DNA of 64,000 bases from assembly GCA_022836915.1 (NCBI GenBank), contig CP094668.1, forward strand, positions 6,014,001 to 6,078,000. Reading direction: 5' to 3'. Under the pieces are notes generated by a model. It saw nothing but the letters and a program-made list of their open reading frames with translations, was not told the DNA's origin and searched no databases. A program made the position numbers and the translations under genes. This document shows positions 56,206-64,000 of this stretch, in pieces. How positions within the stretch are numbered: the first letter of the stretch is position 1; every line of letters begins with the position of its first letter. This stretch comes from Paenibacillus sp. OVF10. Its GTDB lineage: Bacteria > Bacillota > Bacilli > Paenibacillales > Paenibacillaceae.

Positions 56206-57701
56206 TCAGTTCCCCTGCAACGTCACGCCTTCCAGTACAACCGTTGTGATAGAATTAACTGCGGTAGGTACTTCCAGTCCGTTGGCATACACCGGAATGT
56301 CTTCAAGCTGTTCCATGTTCCGGTCCGGTGAAGTCTGATACACCTGCGCAGTGGCTGATTTTCCATACGTGTACCCTTCCAGTTCAAACGCCGTTGTTCC
56401 AGCTGACAATTCGTGACGAATCACCAGCACCAGTCTCTGACGTTCCGCGTCATAAGCAGCCAGTGTGCGTCCACCATCCGTTGGAATAATCGTCGCGCCG
56501 GGACGAATGAACTTTGTAAACTGGGCCATACCATAATACTGTTTGGTCATCTCATACTGCTCTTCTCCGTTAAAGTTGGCGTGAATGAATCCCCAGTTAT
56601 TATTGGCGCCTTCATCTTCAACGGCCTGCCAGTATACCCAAGCGGATGGCTGCATGATTTTCAGATCAAACATGATTCGCTCTGCCAACTCTTGCACCGA
56701 GGTCATATCCTCATGACTGTGCGGCTCGCTGCCGCCCGTTCCGTACTCGGACATCCACAGCTTTTTGCCATGGCGTTCTGCCAATGTGCGCAGCTCTTCC
56801 ATTTTGCTACCATTATAGGAGTGGGTATTGATCTGCTGGATTACGTCCAGCGTGTCCTGATCATAGAGGTTGAAATTAAACACCGTCTCATCAATGCTGT
56901 TATCGTCTGCGGCACTAATGACGGTTCCATCCAGTCCTTTGCTCTTCAACGATGCAGCAACTTTCTTGATAATCTCGGCCTGTTTCTCATTGGTAAAATG
57001 ACTGCCTTCCTGCATATTGCCCTTCTTCCACCAGTCGGAGGAAGGTTCATTGAGCGGATTCAGTGTGCGGAAGGTGATCCCCACTCGTCCCGATAATGTT
57101 TCACAACTTCGGTCAGATAATCGGCAAACGCATCATACTGATCGTCACGAAGATTATTGCTGCCATCCTCGGCTCCGGTAACTGATCCACTGATCGTCAT
57201 CCAGTAAGGTGGTGAATTGGAGAATGCTTCAGCAATATTCACGCCACGCTCCATCGAGCCTTGTAATACAGCCCGCTGACCTGCATCAGCCTCCCAATCC
57301 CACTCTCCAGGTTCAGGCTGGAAGCCAGGTACATCCCCGCCGGGACGGAGGGCTTTCATCTCCGGATTCTCCTCACCGCCAATATTGTAACGAACGATGT
57401 TCAGACCTAATCCTTTCTCCGGATCAAAGACCAGATCCATCACTTCACTAACCTTCGCCTGATCCTTCCATCCGCCCAGATCGTTGGCCCACCAGGCAAG
57501 TGACGTGCCCCAGCCTTCAAAATGATCATAGGACTGATCCAGCTTCAGACGTACCGGTTCCTCTTGAAATACAAGTGTTTTGGATGATTCATTGGCAAAA
57601 TGATTGATAACAATTCCTCCTCCTGCCAGCAGGGCAATCAGGGCTACACCCATAATGATATAGTTCCGTTTGCTCCTGCTGCGTTGTTCTTTATGCGCCA
57701 T
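56206..57701 (-). CDS. membrane-anchored GH30 endo-hydrolase (one indel)
   Basis: About 498 residues after restoring one G at 57079-57082. The N-terminus has a helix (YIIMGVALIALLAGGGIVIN) preceded by basic residues and no obvious cleavage site, so it is probably anchored on the outer face. GH30 motifs: HFEGWGTSLAWWANDLGG, IVRYNIGGEENPE, SPPYWMTISGSV, acid/base Glu in LNPLNEPSS and nucleophile Glu in LWMSEYGTGG. Same subfamily as the GH30 at 48926-50769 but without a lectin domain. It follows the sugar permease by 91 bases. It probably processes oligosaccharides at the cell surface before uptake. Confidence 0.85.
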
Positions 57702-57791
57702 GGGCTATACAATCCCTTCTCCATGTACGATGATTACTTCGTTGACCTTGAACGTCAGGTTCAATACATACACACATTACAGACACTTCGG

Positions 57792-58637
57792 TTACTTGAT
57801 TCCGCTGCTTCCGCCGCTAATGTTGGCTTCATAGACATAACGTTGTCCGAACAGATATACCAGCACCATCGGAATAGTGAGGAACAGGGAAGCGATCATC
57901 ACAAGGTTCCATGGCGGCATCTGCCCACCACCTACCGTAGTCAACAGCTGCACTCCGAGTGCCAGCGGCATTTTCTCCGGATCATTGATATAGATGAGCG
58001 GCCCCATGAAGTTGCCCCAGTTATAGGAGAACGAAAAGATCGCAATGGCAGCAAGTATCGGATAAGTCAGTGGCATAATGATCTTCCAGTAGATTCCCGG
58101 GTGTCCCATACCATCGATCATGGCGGCTTCATCCAGTGATTTTGGAATACTCATGACAAACTGCCGAATCAGGAATACGTTGAATGCTCCGGCGAAGAAG
58201 CTTGGTACGATCAGCGGGTAAAATGTATTAATCCAGTCCAGATGACGGAAGATGATGAACTGCGGTACCATCGTCACCTCACCAGGAATCATCATCGTAC
58301 TGAGCAACACAATAAACAGGAAACGGCTGCCTTTTGCCTTGATTCGGGCAAAGCCGTAGGATACGATCGAAGCTGATAATACCGATCCGACAATCGTAAA
58401 GACGGTAATGATGACCGAATTTTTGAGATATGTTCCAAGATTGTTATTCGTAAAAATCGTATAAAAGTTCGACCATTGGAACTCCATTGGAACGAAGGTA
58501 AAAGCTGATTTGACGGTTGTTGCGTCACTTGCCAGTGCAATGGAGATCATGTACAGGAAAGGCGAAGCAAGCAGCACCCCGACCAGAATCAGAAAAATAT
58601 AGGATATCGTCTTCTCCACAGTCGATGGATTACTCAT
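57792..58637 (-). CDS. carbohydrate ABC permease, MalG type
   Basis: 281 residues from ATG 58637 behind GAGGAGGG. Six membrane helices and the EAA loop (SLDEAAMIDGMGHPGIYWKI) that contacts the ATPase. The start overlaps the stop of the upstream permease by eight bases. No ATPase gene is present in this locus, so it probably uses a shared MsmX-like ATPase encoded elsewhere, as is common in Bacilli. Confidence 0.92.
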   Translation of the reverse strand: MSNPSTVEKTISYIFLILVGVLLASPFLYMISIALASDATTVKSAFTFVPMEFQWSNFYTIFTNNNLGTYLKNSVIITVFTIVGSVLSASIVSYGFARIKAKGSRFLFIVLLSTMMIPGEVTMVPQFIIFRHLDWINTFYPLIVPSFFAGAFNVFLIRQFVMSIPKSLDEAAMIDGMGHPGIYWKIIMPLTYPILAAIAIFSFSYNWGNFMGPLIYINDPEKMPLALGVQLLTTVGGGQMPPWNLVMIASLFLTIPMVLVYLFGQRYVYEANISGGSSGIK

Positions 58638-59516
58638 TGGCTTTTCCCTCCTCGTAGTGCACCCATAGCGCCGATGAACGGAATACAACGAGTGTCAACG
58701 CCATGATGATGATGAATAGTACCCAGGCAATCGCCGATGCATATCCCATTTTGTAGAATTGGAACGCATTCTGGAATAAGTAGGGAACAACCATCTGACT
58801 TGAATTGTCAGGTCCGCCGGCAGTAACGATGAATACCTGCGCGAAGGTCTGGAGCGCTCCAATCATACCAGTCACGAGATTGAAGAAAATGACGGGAGTC
58901 AGCATCGGGAATGTAATATGGAAGAACGATTGCGTACTCTTCGCTCCATCAATGGCAGCGGCCTCGTACAGCTCCTGTGGAATACCTTTCATACCTGCAA
59001 GCAGCAATACCACGCCACCACCTACACCCCATAAGGACATGAGAATCAATGCAGGCTTAACCCAGTTCGGATCAAGAAGCCAGGCGGGACCCTGAATACC
59101 GAAGATCGCAAGTGCCTGGTTGATCAACCCTTCCGTCGGTGCAAGCAAGTGGATGAAGAGCAATGAACTCGCAACCACCGGAACAACGGAAGGCAGATAG
59201 AACAGAATACGGAAGAAGGTGATCCCTTTGATTTTCTTGTTCAGGTAATAGGCAATCCAGAGCGAGATCGACATGCCCAGCGGAATGGATATCAGTGCAT
59301 AGAAGAATGTATTGCCGACGGATTTCCAGAAGATCGGATCATCGGTCAGTAACGTTTTGTAATTGTCGATACCGATGAATTCAGGGGACTGGAACAGATC
59401 CCAATTCGTGAAGCTCATATAGATGGAAAACAGGATCGGACCCAGGGTCAGCCCCAGAAACCCGATCAGCCAAGGCGAGATGAAGATGTAGAACCATTTC
59501 CCGTCCTTTTTCTCAC
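58630..59516 (-). CDS. carbohydrate ABC permease, MalF type (one indel)
   Basis: About 295 residues after restoring one A (coding strand) at 59507-59511; GTG start at 59516 behind GGGAGGG. Without the correction the frame seems to begin at an internal ATG 59418 and loses the first helix (FISPWLIGFLGLTLGPILFS). Six helices and an EAA loop (GIPQELYEAAAIDGAKST). Partner of the MalG-type permease and of the binding protein encoded upstream. Confidence 0.9.
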
Positions 59517-59617
59517 GTTAAGCCCTCCCATGACGCAGAGAGCAGATGGAACCCGCATTCACGCCGATTCCACCTGTCCTGCTGTCGCTGCTATTTGTGC
59601 ATGTTCAGAAAAATCCT

Positions 59618-60889
59618 CTATTTGTAGAGTCTTTCCAGTCCACTCTGAATTTCAGTTACGGTATCATCAAGCGAGGCTTTGTTGTTGAAGTACACACCCA
59701 GCTTATCGTTAATGAGCTTCATCATTTCGTTCCATTGCGGGTTGAACGGTTCTGCATAGATCGTCGATTCACTGAACGCGGCCATGTTGATTTTTTTGCC
59801 GCCATATTCAGCATTGAGGAATTCATCACTGGACAGACCGGCTTTGGTTGCAGGAGCATCCTGACCGGCTTTGACCATCGGCATCTGTGCTTCCGGTGTG
59901 GTCAGTGCTTCGATGACTTTGAAAGCTTCTTCCTTGTGTTTGGAAGCGTTGGTAATCGTTAACCCGTTAAAGAATGCGTTTGTTTCGCCCCATACCGGAG
60001 AGATATCCCAATTAATGCCTTCCACCTTGGCAAGTGAACCGATGTTCCAGAACCCCGTCGTTTCCATGGCGATCTTGCCTTGAGCGAACAACGGATCGGC
60101 TCCGATATTCCCCATGTCGGCAATCTCGGTTGGCGTTGGTCCCGCACCGTGTGTGAAGGTCAGGTCATTCATGAATTGTAATGCTTTCCGCACAGGCTCT
60201 GTATTGAAGGTTGGTTTACCACTCTCATCGAACAATGAGCCACCGTTCTGGTAGATCAGCTGCATCCATTGCGGCCACCAGCTACCTGGGTAGTAACCCC
60301 ATTGAACCGTTTTGCCATTCTCCTTCACCGTCAGCTTCTGAGCTGCCGCCATCAGATCGTCCTGCGTCCAATCTTTGGTTGGGTATTCCACCCCAGCCTT
60401 GTCGAACAGATCTTTGTTATAAAAGAGAACCATCGCACCTGCTCGATCCGGCAAACCAAATTGTTTGCCATCATACTTCATCAGGTTGGCAATATCATCG
60501 GAATAACGCTCGGACATGTTCACATTGTTCGCCTGAATCATGTCATCCAGCGGTATAATCTGATTCTTGGAGGCGTAAGCCTGGTAGTTCTCGGCAATCA
60601 TCATGATGTCCGGCGCCGTTCCTCCGGCGATCATGGTCTGTACCTTCTGGTCATAATCCCCTGCAACCACGTTCAGCTTCACGTTAATATCGGGATACGT
60701 CTGTTTCACAATGTCGAGTCGTTCCTGATAAATCTTCTTCTCATCCTCCGAGCCCCAGATCGTCATGCTCAAATCAACCTTGCCACCGGACTCGCCGGAA
60801 GAACCGTTTTTACTCCCGCTGCTACAGGCTGTCAGACCCATTACCATGACCAGCATCAATAACGAAATGACCTTTAAACTTCTTCTCAT
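59618..60889 (-). CDS. carbohydrate ABC substrate-binding lipoprotein, SBP family 1
   Basis: 423 residues with a lipobox (GLTACSSG, Cys22) and the family-1 sugar-binding fold: VDLSMTIWGSEDEKKIYQER, YPDINVKLNVVAGDYDQKVQ, GGTAPDIMMI, and EAFKVIEALTTPEAQ near the end. First gene of the importer operon (binding protein, MalF, MalG, then GH30 and GH35). ATG after AGGGGGC. The ligand is inferred to be a galacto-oligosaccharide from the neighbouring enzymes. Confidence 0.93.
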   Translation of the reverse strand: MRRSLKVISLLMLVMVMGLTACSSGSKNGSSGESGGKVDLSMTIWGSEDEKKIYQERLDIVKQTYPDINVKLNVVAGDYDQKVQTMIAGGTAPDIMMIAENYQAYASKNQIIPLDDMIQANNVNMSERYSDDIANLMKYDGKQFGLPDRAGAMVLFYNKDLFDKAGVEYPTKDWTQDDLMAAAQKLTVKENGKTVQWGYYPGSWWPQWMQLIYQNGGSLFDESGKPTFNTEPVRKALQFMNDLTFTHGAGPTPTEIADMGNIGADPLFAQGKIAMETTGFWNIGSLAKVEGINWDISPVWGETNAFFNGLTITNASKHKEEAFKVIEALTTPEAQMPMVKAGQDAPATKAGLSSDEFLNAEYGGKKINMAAFSESTIYAEPFNPQWNEMMKLINDKLGVYFNNKASLDDTVTEIQSGLERLYK

Positions 60890-60928
60890 ACGTTACGCCC
60901 CCTTGATATAATGAATGGATGACTACAC

Positions 60929-61002
60929 TGAAACCCGTTTCATGAAATGGGTTTCATTAAGCTGAAACATAAAACCCGTTCCACTTTATGAAAGGGGTTT
61001 CA
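60929..61002. promoter_or_regulatory. three LacI-type operators upstream of the sugar importer
   Basis: TGAAACCCGTTTCA (60929-60942) and TGAAATGGGTTTCA (60943-60956) are directly adjacent, and TGAAAGGGGTTTCA is at 60989-61002. They share TGAAA-N4-TTTCA symmetry. A fourth copy precedes the LacI gene at 62168. They lie between the binding-protein start and the end of the LacI gene. Confidence 0.82.
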
Positions 61003-61069
61003 TTCACGCACTCATTATATTTCACCCTTCGAGCAAATGTCAACGCTTTCTTTTCCAATTACAGGCCCT

Positions 61070-62098
61070 TTATCTTGCAGCAGGTCCTGTACTTTGACGC
61101 ACAATCAACTCCGGTTGCAGAATGATCTGCTTCTTCGGTTTGCCTTGGTTAATCAGCTCATGCAGCACATCCACAGCCTGTTTGCCAAGCTGATACGTGT
61201 TCTGGGATACGGTTGTCAGTTCCGGTATAACGGCACTGGCGAGCGGTGTATCATCATAACCCACAATGGATATATCCTTCGGAATCGAGAGCCCATGCTC
61301 AATAGTTGACTTAATGGCACCAATCGCTGTGTTGTCGTTGACACAGATGACTGCGGTTGGCGGATTGTCACGATCCAGTAGTTTGGACATCTCCCGTTTG
61401 CCGTCGTCGATGGAGAAGCTGCCGAGCAGTTGCCGTTCTTTTGGTATTTCGAGCCCATGCTCCCGAAGTTTCTTCTGCACAGCTCTGACCTTGACCATGG
61501 TGGTGGACAACTCTTTCAGGCCGCCAACAAAGGCCATATCGCGATGCCCCAGTTCAAGCAAATGCTCAGCTGCAAGGGCTGCCCCTGCACCTTCATCCGT
61601 GTATACCCGGTGAAACCCGCCTTTGGCAATATTGCCATTGACCAGCACGATTGGCATACGTTTGCCCATATCAATCAATTCCTGAGCCATGTCATCCGGA
61701 CAGACCTGCATGTTGATTCGCCCGCCGAGAAAGATAATCCCGTCTACCCGCTTCTCTCGCAGGATGGACAAATATTCAGATTCCCTGTTGTAGTCACCTG
61801 CGGTATTACACAGAAAGAAGGTATACCCCAATCCTCGAGCCTCATTCTCCGCACCCCAGAACACTTCCGGGAAGAAGGGATTTGTAATGTCCGGCAGGAT
61901 GATGGCAATGGTGCCCGTCTCTTTCTTGATCAGACTGCGCGCCTGCGCATTGGGCTGAAACTGGTGTTTTTCAATGATGGACATAATCTTCTCTCGGGTG
62001 CTTGCACGCACAGGTGCCGTATCATTCAGTACCCGGGAGACCGTCGCTACAGATACATTTGCTTCTTTGGCGATGTCGTATATGGTGATCGGTGTCAT
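61070..62098 (-). CDS. LacI/GalR-family repressor of the galactan locus
   Basis: 342 residues: helix-turn-helix (ITIYDIAKEANVSVATVSRV), hinge and sensor domain (IAIILPDITNPFFPEVFWGA, ICVNDNTAIGAIKSTIEHGL, SIVGYDDTPLASAVIPELTT). ATG at 62098 after AGGAAGG. It lies just upstream of the ABC importer in the same direction. Four copies of one palindrome (TGAAA..G..TTTCA) flank it, indicating control of both itself and the importer. Confidence 0.93.
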   Translation of the reverse strand: MTPITIYDIAKEANVSVATVSRVLNDTAPVRASTREKIMSIIEKHQFQPNAQARSLIKKETGTIAIILPDITNPFFPEVFWGAENEARGLGYTFFLCNTAGDYNRESEYLSILREKRVDGIIFLGGRINMQVCPDDMAQELIDMGKRMPIVLVNGNIAKGGFHRVYTDEGAGAALAAEHLLELGHRDMAFVGGLKELSTTMVKVRAVQKKLREHGLEIPKERQLLGSFSIDDGKREMSKLLDRDNPPTAVICVNDNTAIGAIKSTIEHGLSIPKDISIVGYDDTPLASAVIPELTTVSQNTYQLGKQAVDVLHELINQGKPKKQIILQPELIVRQSTGPAAR

Positions 62099-62167
62099 AG
62101 CGGAACCTTCCTTTTTCTCTAATTTTCCCTATTTTCCCTGCTTATCATACCAGATAAGGAATGGCGA

Positions 62168-62181
62168 TGAAATGGGTTTCA
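62168..62181. promoter_or_regulatory. LacI-type operator upstream of the LacI gene
   Basis: TGAAATGGGTTTCA, identical to the operator at 60943-60956. It is 70 bases upstream of the repressor start and suggests autoregulation. Confidence 0.75.
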
Positions 62182-62361
62182 GTGACGGGCTTCTCCCACG
62201 ATGACATTTTACGTGATTTGTTCAACGCGCTTATCGCCTAACGTTACAATTCTCATGGGACATCCTCCTTTTCCTTTATTTTACCTTCTAATCTGTATTC
62301 ATGGTCCATATATTAAAATGTAAGCGAATTCAATGGAGATTAGAGGAGTGTGAACAACGTC

Positions 62362-62724
62362 ATGATCATTCAAGTCAGTCCGCTGGCAGAAGCAAGACTT
62401 ACTGAAAAGCTGGGAGATCGACCAGGCTATTTCAAATTGTTTTATGATACCGATGGATGCGGTTGTGACGGAATTGCGGTACTTCTGATCTTAAACGAGC
62501 CGGATAGCGATGATGTTACCGTAGAGGCGGAGTCGCTTCCCTTTGTAATCAACAAACAGCAGCAGATTTACTTTGAACCCTCTCTACGTCTGCAATCCGA
62601 GCACAGTTTCCCTTCGTTCCGACTGAGCAGTGATTCCATGATCTATGGCAGTAATGTCAAAGTCCATGATTTACGAGATACCGCAGACGTAGCCCCACAG
62701 CCCACTGGATGGTTTGTACGATAA
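62362..62724 (+). CDS. HesB/IscA-like (YqkB-type) iron-sulfur biosynthesis family protein
   Basis: 120 residues from ATG 62362; a GTG at 62350 is too close to GAGGAG. The sequence has the fold family pattern VSPLAEARLTEKLG and then YDTDGCGCDGIAVLL, where the two Cys lie close together, and VINKQQQIYFEPSLRL. The A-type carriers' C-terminal CGCG is missing, so it is the YqkB-like branch of unknown role. It stands alone, with a terminator after it. Confidence 0.75.
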   Translation: MIIQVSPLAEARLTEKLGDRPGYFKLFYDTDGCGCDGIAVLLILNEPDSDDVTVEAESLPFVINKQQQIYFEPSLRLQSEHSFPSFRLSSDSMIYGSNVKVHDLRDTADVAPQPTGWFVR

Positions 62725-62746
62725 ACGTTGAATTAGCACTATAATC

Positions 62747-62790
62747 AAAACCTCCCAAGCCCAGATGTCATGCGGGACGGGAGGTTTTTT
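62747..62790 (+). terminator. intrinsic terminator of the HesB-like gene
   Basis: AACCTCCC and GGGAGGTTTTTT arms around a 20-base region, 20 bases after the stop. Confidence 0.82.
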
Positions 62791-63096
62791 ATCAATTTTA
62801 ATGAATTCATTAGGCATTATGTTCGTAAACATTTCATATTCGTGCAGTGCTCTGTACCTCTGCTGCTCTATTTCCGAATATTTTTCGGGACAAAAGAGGT
62901 GAAAATTTGATTAATTAATATGGACTTTAGTTTAATACAAATAATTACAAGTAAACCGTATACTTAGATAACCACATATGAATTTAGGAGATCCACAAAA
63001 CGGAATCCCTAATTAAAGATATAAGTTTAGTTATACCAAAAACACGGTTAGAACATTGTATCCGTTTAGAAGTGTCGAGGAGGAAAATTAAAACTT
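62791..63096. other. AT-rich intergenic stretch without a gene
   Basis: No supportable gene. It presumably carries the promoter of the following membrane-protein gene; a very short open frame near 62980-63018 has no ribosome binding site. Confidence 0.45.
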
Positions 63097-63522
63097 ATGA
63101 AGTTACCCATGATCCTGAACGTAGTCCGCATCTTGTTGAGTATTAAAGTCATATACCTTATTATTTCTTTCAGTGTATTTCTCTATATTTTCAGTCAAAA
63201 TCCTGAAGCCTTTGCCGGTTATCAAGTGAACGGCAATGATTTGATTAATTTCTCTAATGAAATTACTGGGAGAATCATATTTTTGATCATTCCTAGTTTG
63301 CTTGCTATCATTTGCATCACCAAACGACAATTCAGATCGACTGTTACGTTCCTGAGTATCGCTTTATTTATCGGACTACTGAATGAAGGACTATTAACTG
63401 GACTTATTCAACTATTCGCCTTGTTAGTTGTGCTCTTACATCGACCAAGTAAGATATTTTTAAAGCGCCAGGATTCAAATGACACAGAGACACAATATAT
63501 CGCCAAGAAGAGCCTAACTTAA
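63097..63522 (+). CDS. membrane protein of unknown function
   Basis: 141 residues with four probable membrane helices (LLSIKVIYLIISFSVFLYIF, IIFLIIPSLLAIICI, TVTFLSIALFIGLLNEGLLT, LIQLFALLVVLLHR). A hydrophilic C-terminus follows. ATG at 63097 follows GGAGGAAAA. No family recognised. The following hairpin at 63505-63542 is its terminator. Confidence 0.65.
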   Translation: MKLPMILNVVRILLSIKVIYLIISFSVFLYIFSQNPEAFAGYQVNGNDLINFSNEITGRIIFLIIPSLLAIICITKRQFRSTVTFLSIALFIGLLNEGLLTGLIQLFALLVVLLHRPSKIFLKRQDSNDTETQYIAKKSLT

Positions 63523-63542
63523 ACGTTTGGCTCTCTTTGTTT
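63505..63542 (+). terminator. intrinsic terminator between convergent genes
   Basis: Arms AAGAGCCTAA and TTTGGCTCTCTT followed by TGTTTTGG; the hairpin overlaps the stop codon region of the membrane protein gene. Confidence 0.65.
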
Positions 63543-63589
63543 TGGTTTCTTTGCATCACTAAGCCTACTTCTAAACCCTATCACTCAGA

Positions 63590-64000
63590 TTACTTCACAA
63601 GAATTTCAATTGGATTCATGGTTAATGAGATATCCGCGGTCATATCCACAATGAGATTTTGTTTCCTTTCTTGGTTACCATAAATTCATCCTCAACCTCA
63701 ACCAGTTGACCTGATTTAAATTCAGTTACATATCCCACATCCGTATAATTACGCTCCTCGTCACTACCGGAAAAGAAAAAACGAATGATAGGTTTTCCAT
63801 GGGTTACTTCAACAGGTTTAATACCTGTATATTTTAATGTTCCTTTTACTTTAATTGTCTCACCCATACTTAAAACTGTTGGTGTTGTTACTTCGAGAAT
63901 AAAATCAGATGTTACTACACGTTCAGTAACATTATCCTCATTTTTTTCGGTTGATGAACACCCAGCTATTGTCATGGATACCGCTAATACCAACATTAAG
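63590..64000 (-). CDS. lipoprotein, 5' end cut by window (one indel)
   Basis: The visible part begins inside a signal peptide (MLVLAVSMTIAGCSS, lipobox IAGC), open to the window edge. The folded part (VTSDFILEVTTPTVLSMGET, IKVKGTLKYTGIKPVEVTHG) looks like an immunoglobulin-like/DUF4352-type beta-sandwich. Restoring one A at 63662-63664 replaces the early stop by the natural C-terminus, ending SLTMNPIEILVK. Function unknown. Confidence 0.65.

Overview
This 64 kb window reads as a chromosomal segment of a Firmicute, most likely a Paenibacillus-type soil or plant-associated bacterium. The inference rests on AGGAGG-type ribosome binding sites, sigma-A promoters, a LicT/RAT antitermination system, a Bacillus-type LexA box, a KhtTU-like K+/H+ antiporter, a bacterial expansin and a dense set of plant-polysaccharide enzymes. 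No rRNA, tRNA, CRISPR array, phage or complete insertion sequence was seen.

Layout. 1-6.3 kb: aryl-beta-glucoside PTS locus on the minus strand (bglP, licT, two GH1 6-phospho-beta-glucosidases), each gene behind its own RAT/terminator switch. 6.4-9.7 kb: a small DUF2384-like protein, a SUFU-domain protein, a LuxR-type regulator and a lipoprotein. 9.8-16.5 kb: an unusual peptide-type ABC transporter with one protein carrying both ATPase domains, two permeases with long N-terminal extensions, and a substrate-binding lipoprotein whose two sequence halves appear in swapped (circularly permuted) order. 16.6-30.4 kb: mixed accessory genes (acetyltransferase, ROK regulator, a LexA-box small gene, Nudix and MBL-fold remnants, nitroreductase/MFS/HxlR, cyclase, DJ-1, quinone oxidoreductase, PhzF, hydrolase, expansin). 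30.9-33.2 kb: K+/H+ antiporter operon with a Gre-like first gene. 33.5-34.9 kb: glutamate dehydrogenase. 35.0-41.8 kb: a sugar operon (GH140-like apiosidase, Gfo/Idh oxidoreductase, EutH-family permease, beta-glucoside-type PTS) opposite a LacI regulator. 41.9-48.8 kb: pentapeptide-repeat protein, diaminopimelate dehydrogenase, lipoprotein/TM/hydrolase operon, exonuclease III, GNAT, sarcosine-oxidase-like flavoprotein. 48.9-62.1 kb: a minus-strand locus that looks like type II arabinogalactan utilisation (two GH30, GH43-CBM42, GH35, sugar ABC importer, LacI regulator with repeated operators). 62.3-64 kb: HesB-like protein, membrane protein and a lipoprotein cut by the window end.

Two points affect the reading of the whole window. 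First, about 21 genes are broken by 29 single-base indels, nearly all a missing base in a short homopolymer, and each frame is restored by one base. This is best explained by consensus error in the assembly, so those genes are annotated as intact CDSs spanning the indel. Second, a 150-200 bp inverted-repeat element lies immediately 5' of three separate carbohydrate-active genes (expansin, GH30, GH35), always in the same orientation. It and the permuted transporter are the most interesting undescribed-looking signals here.
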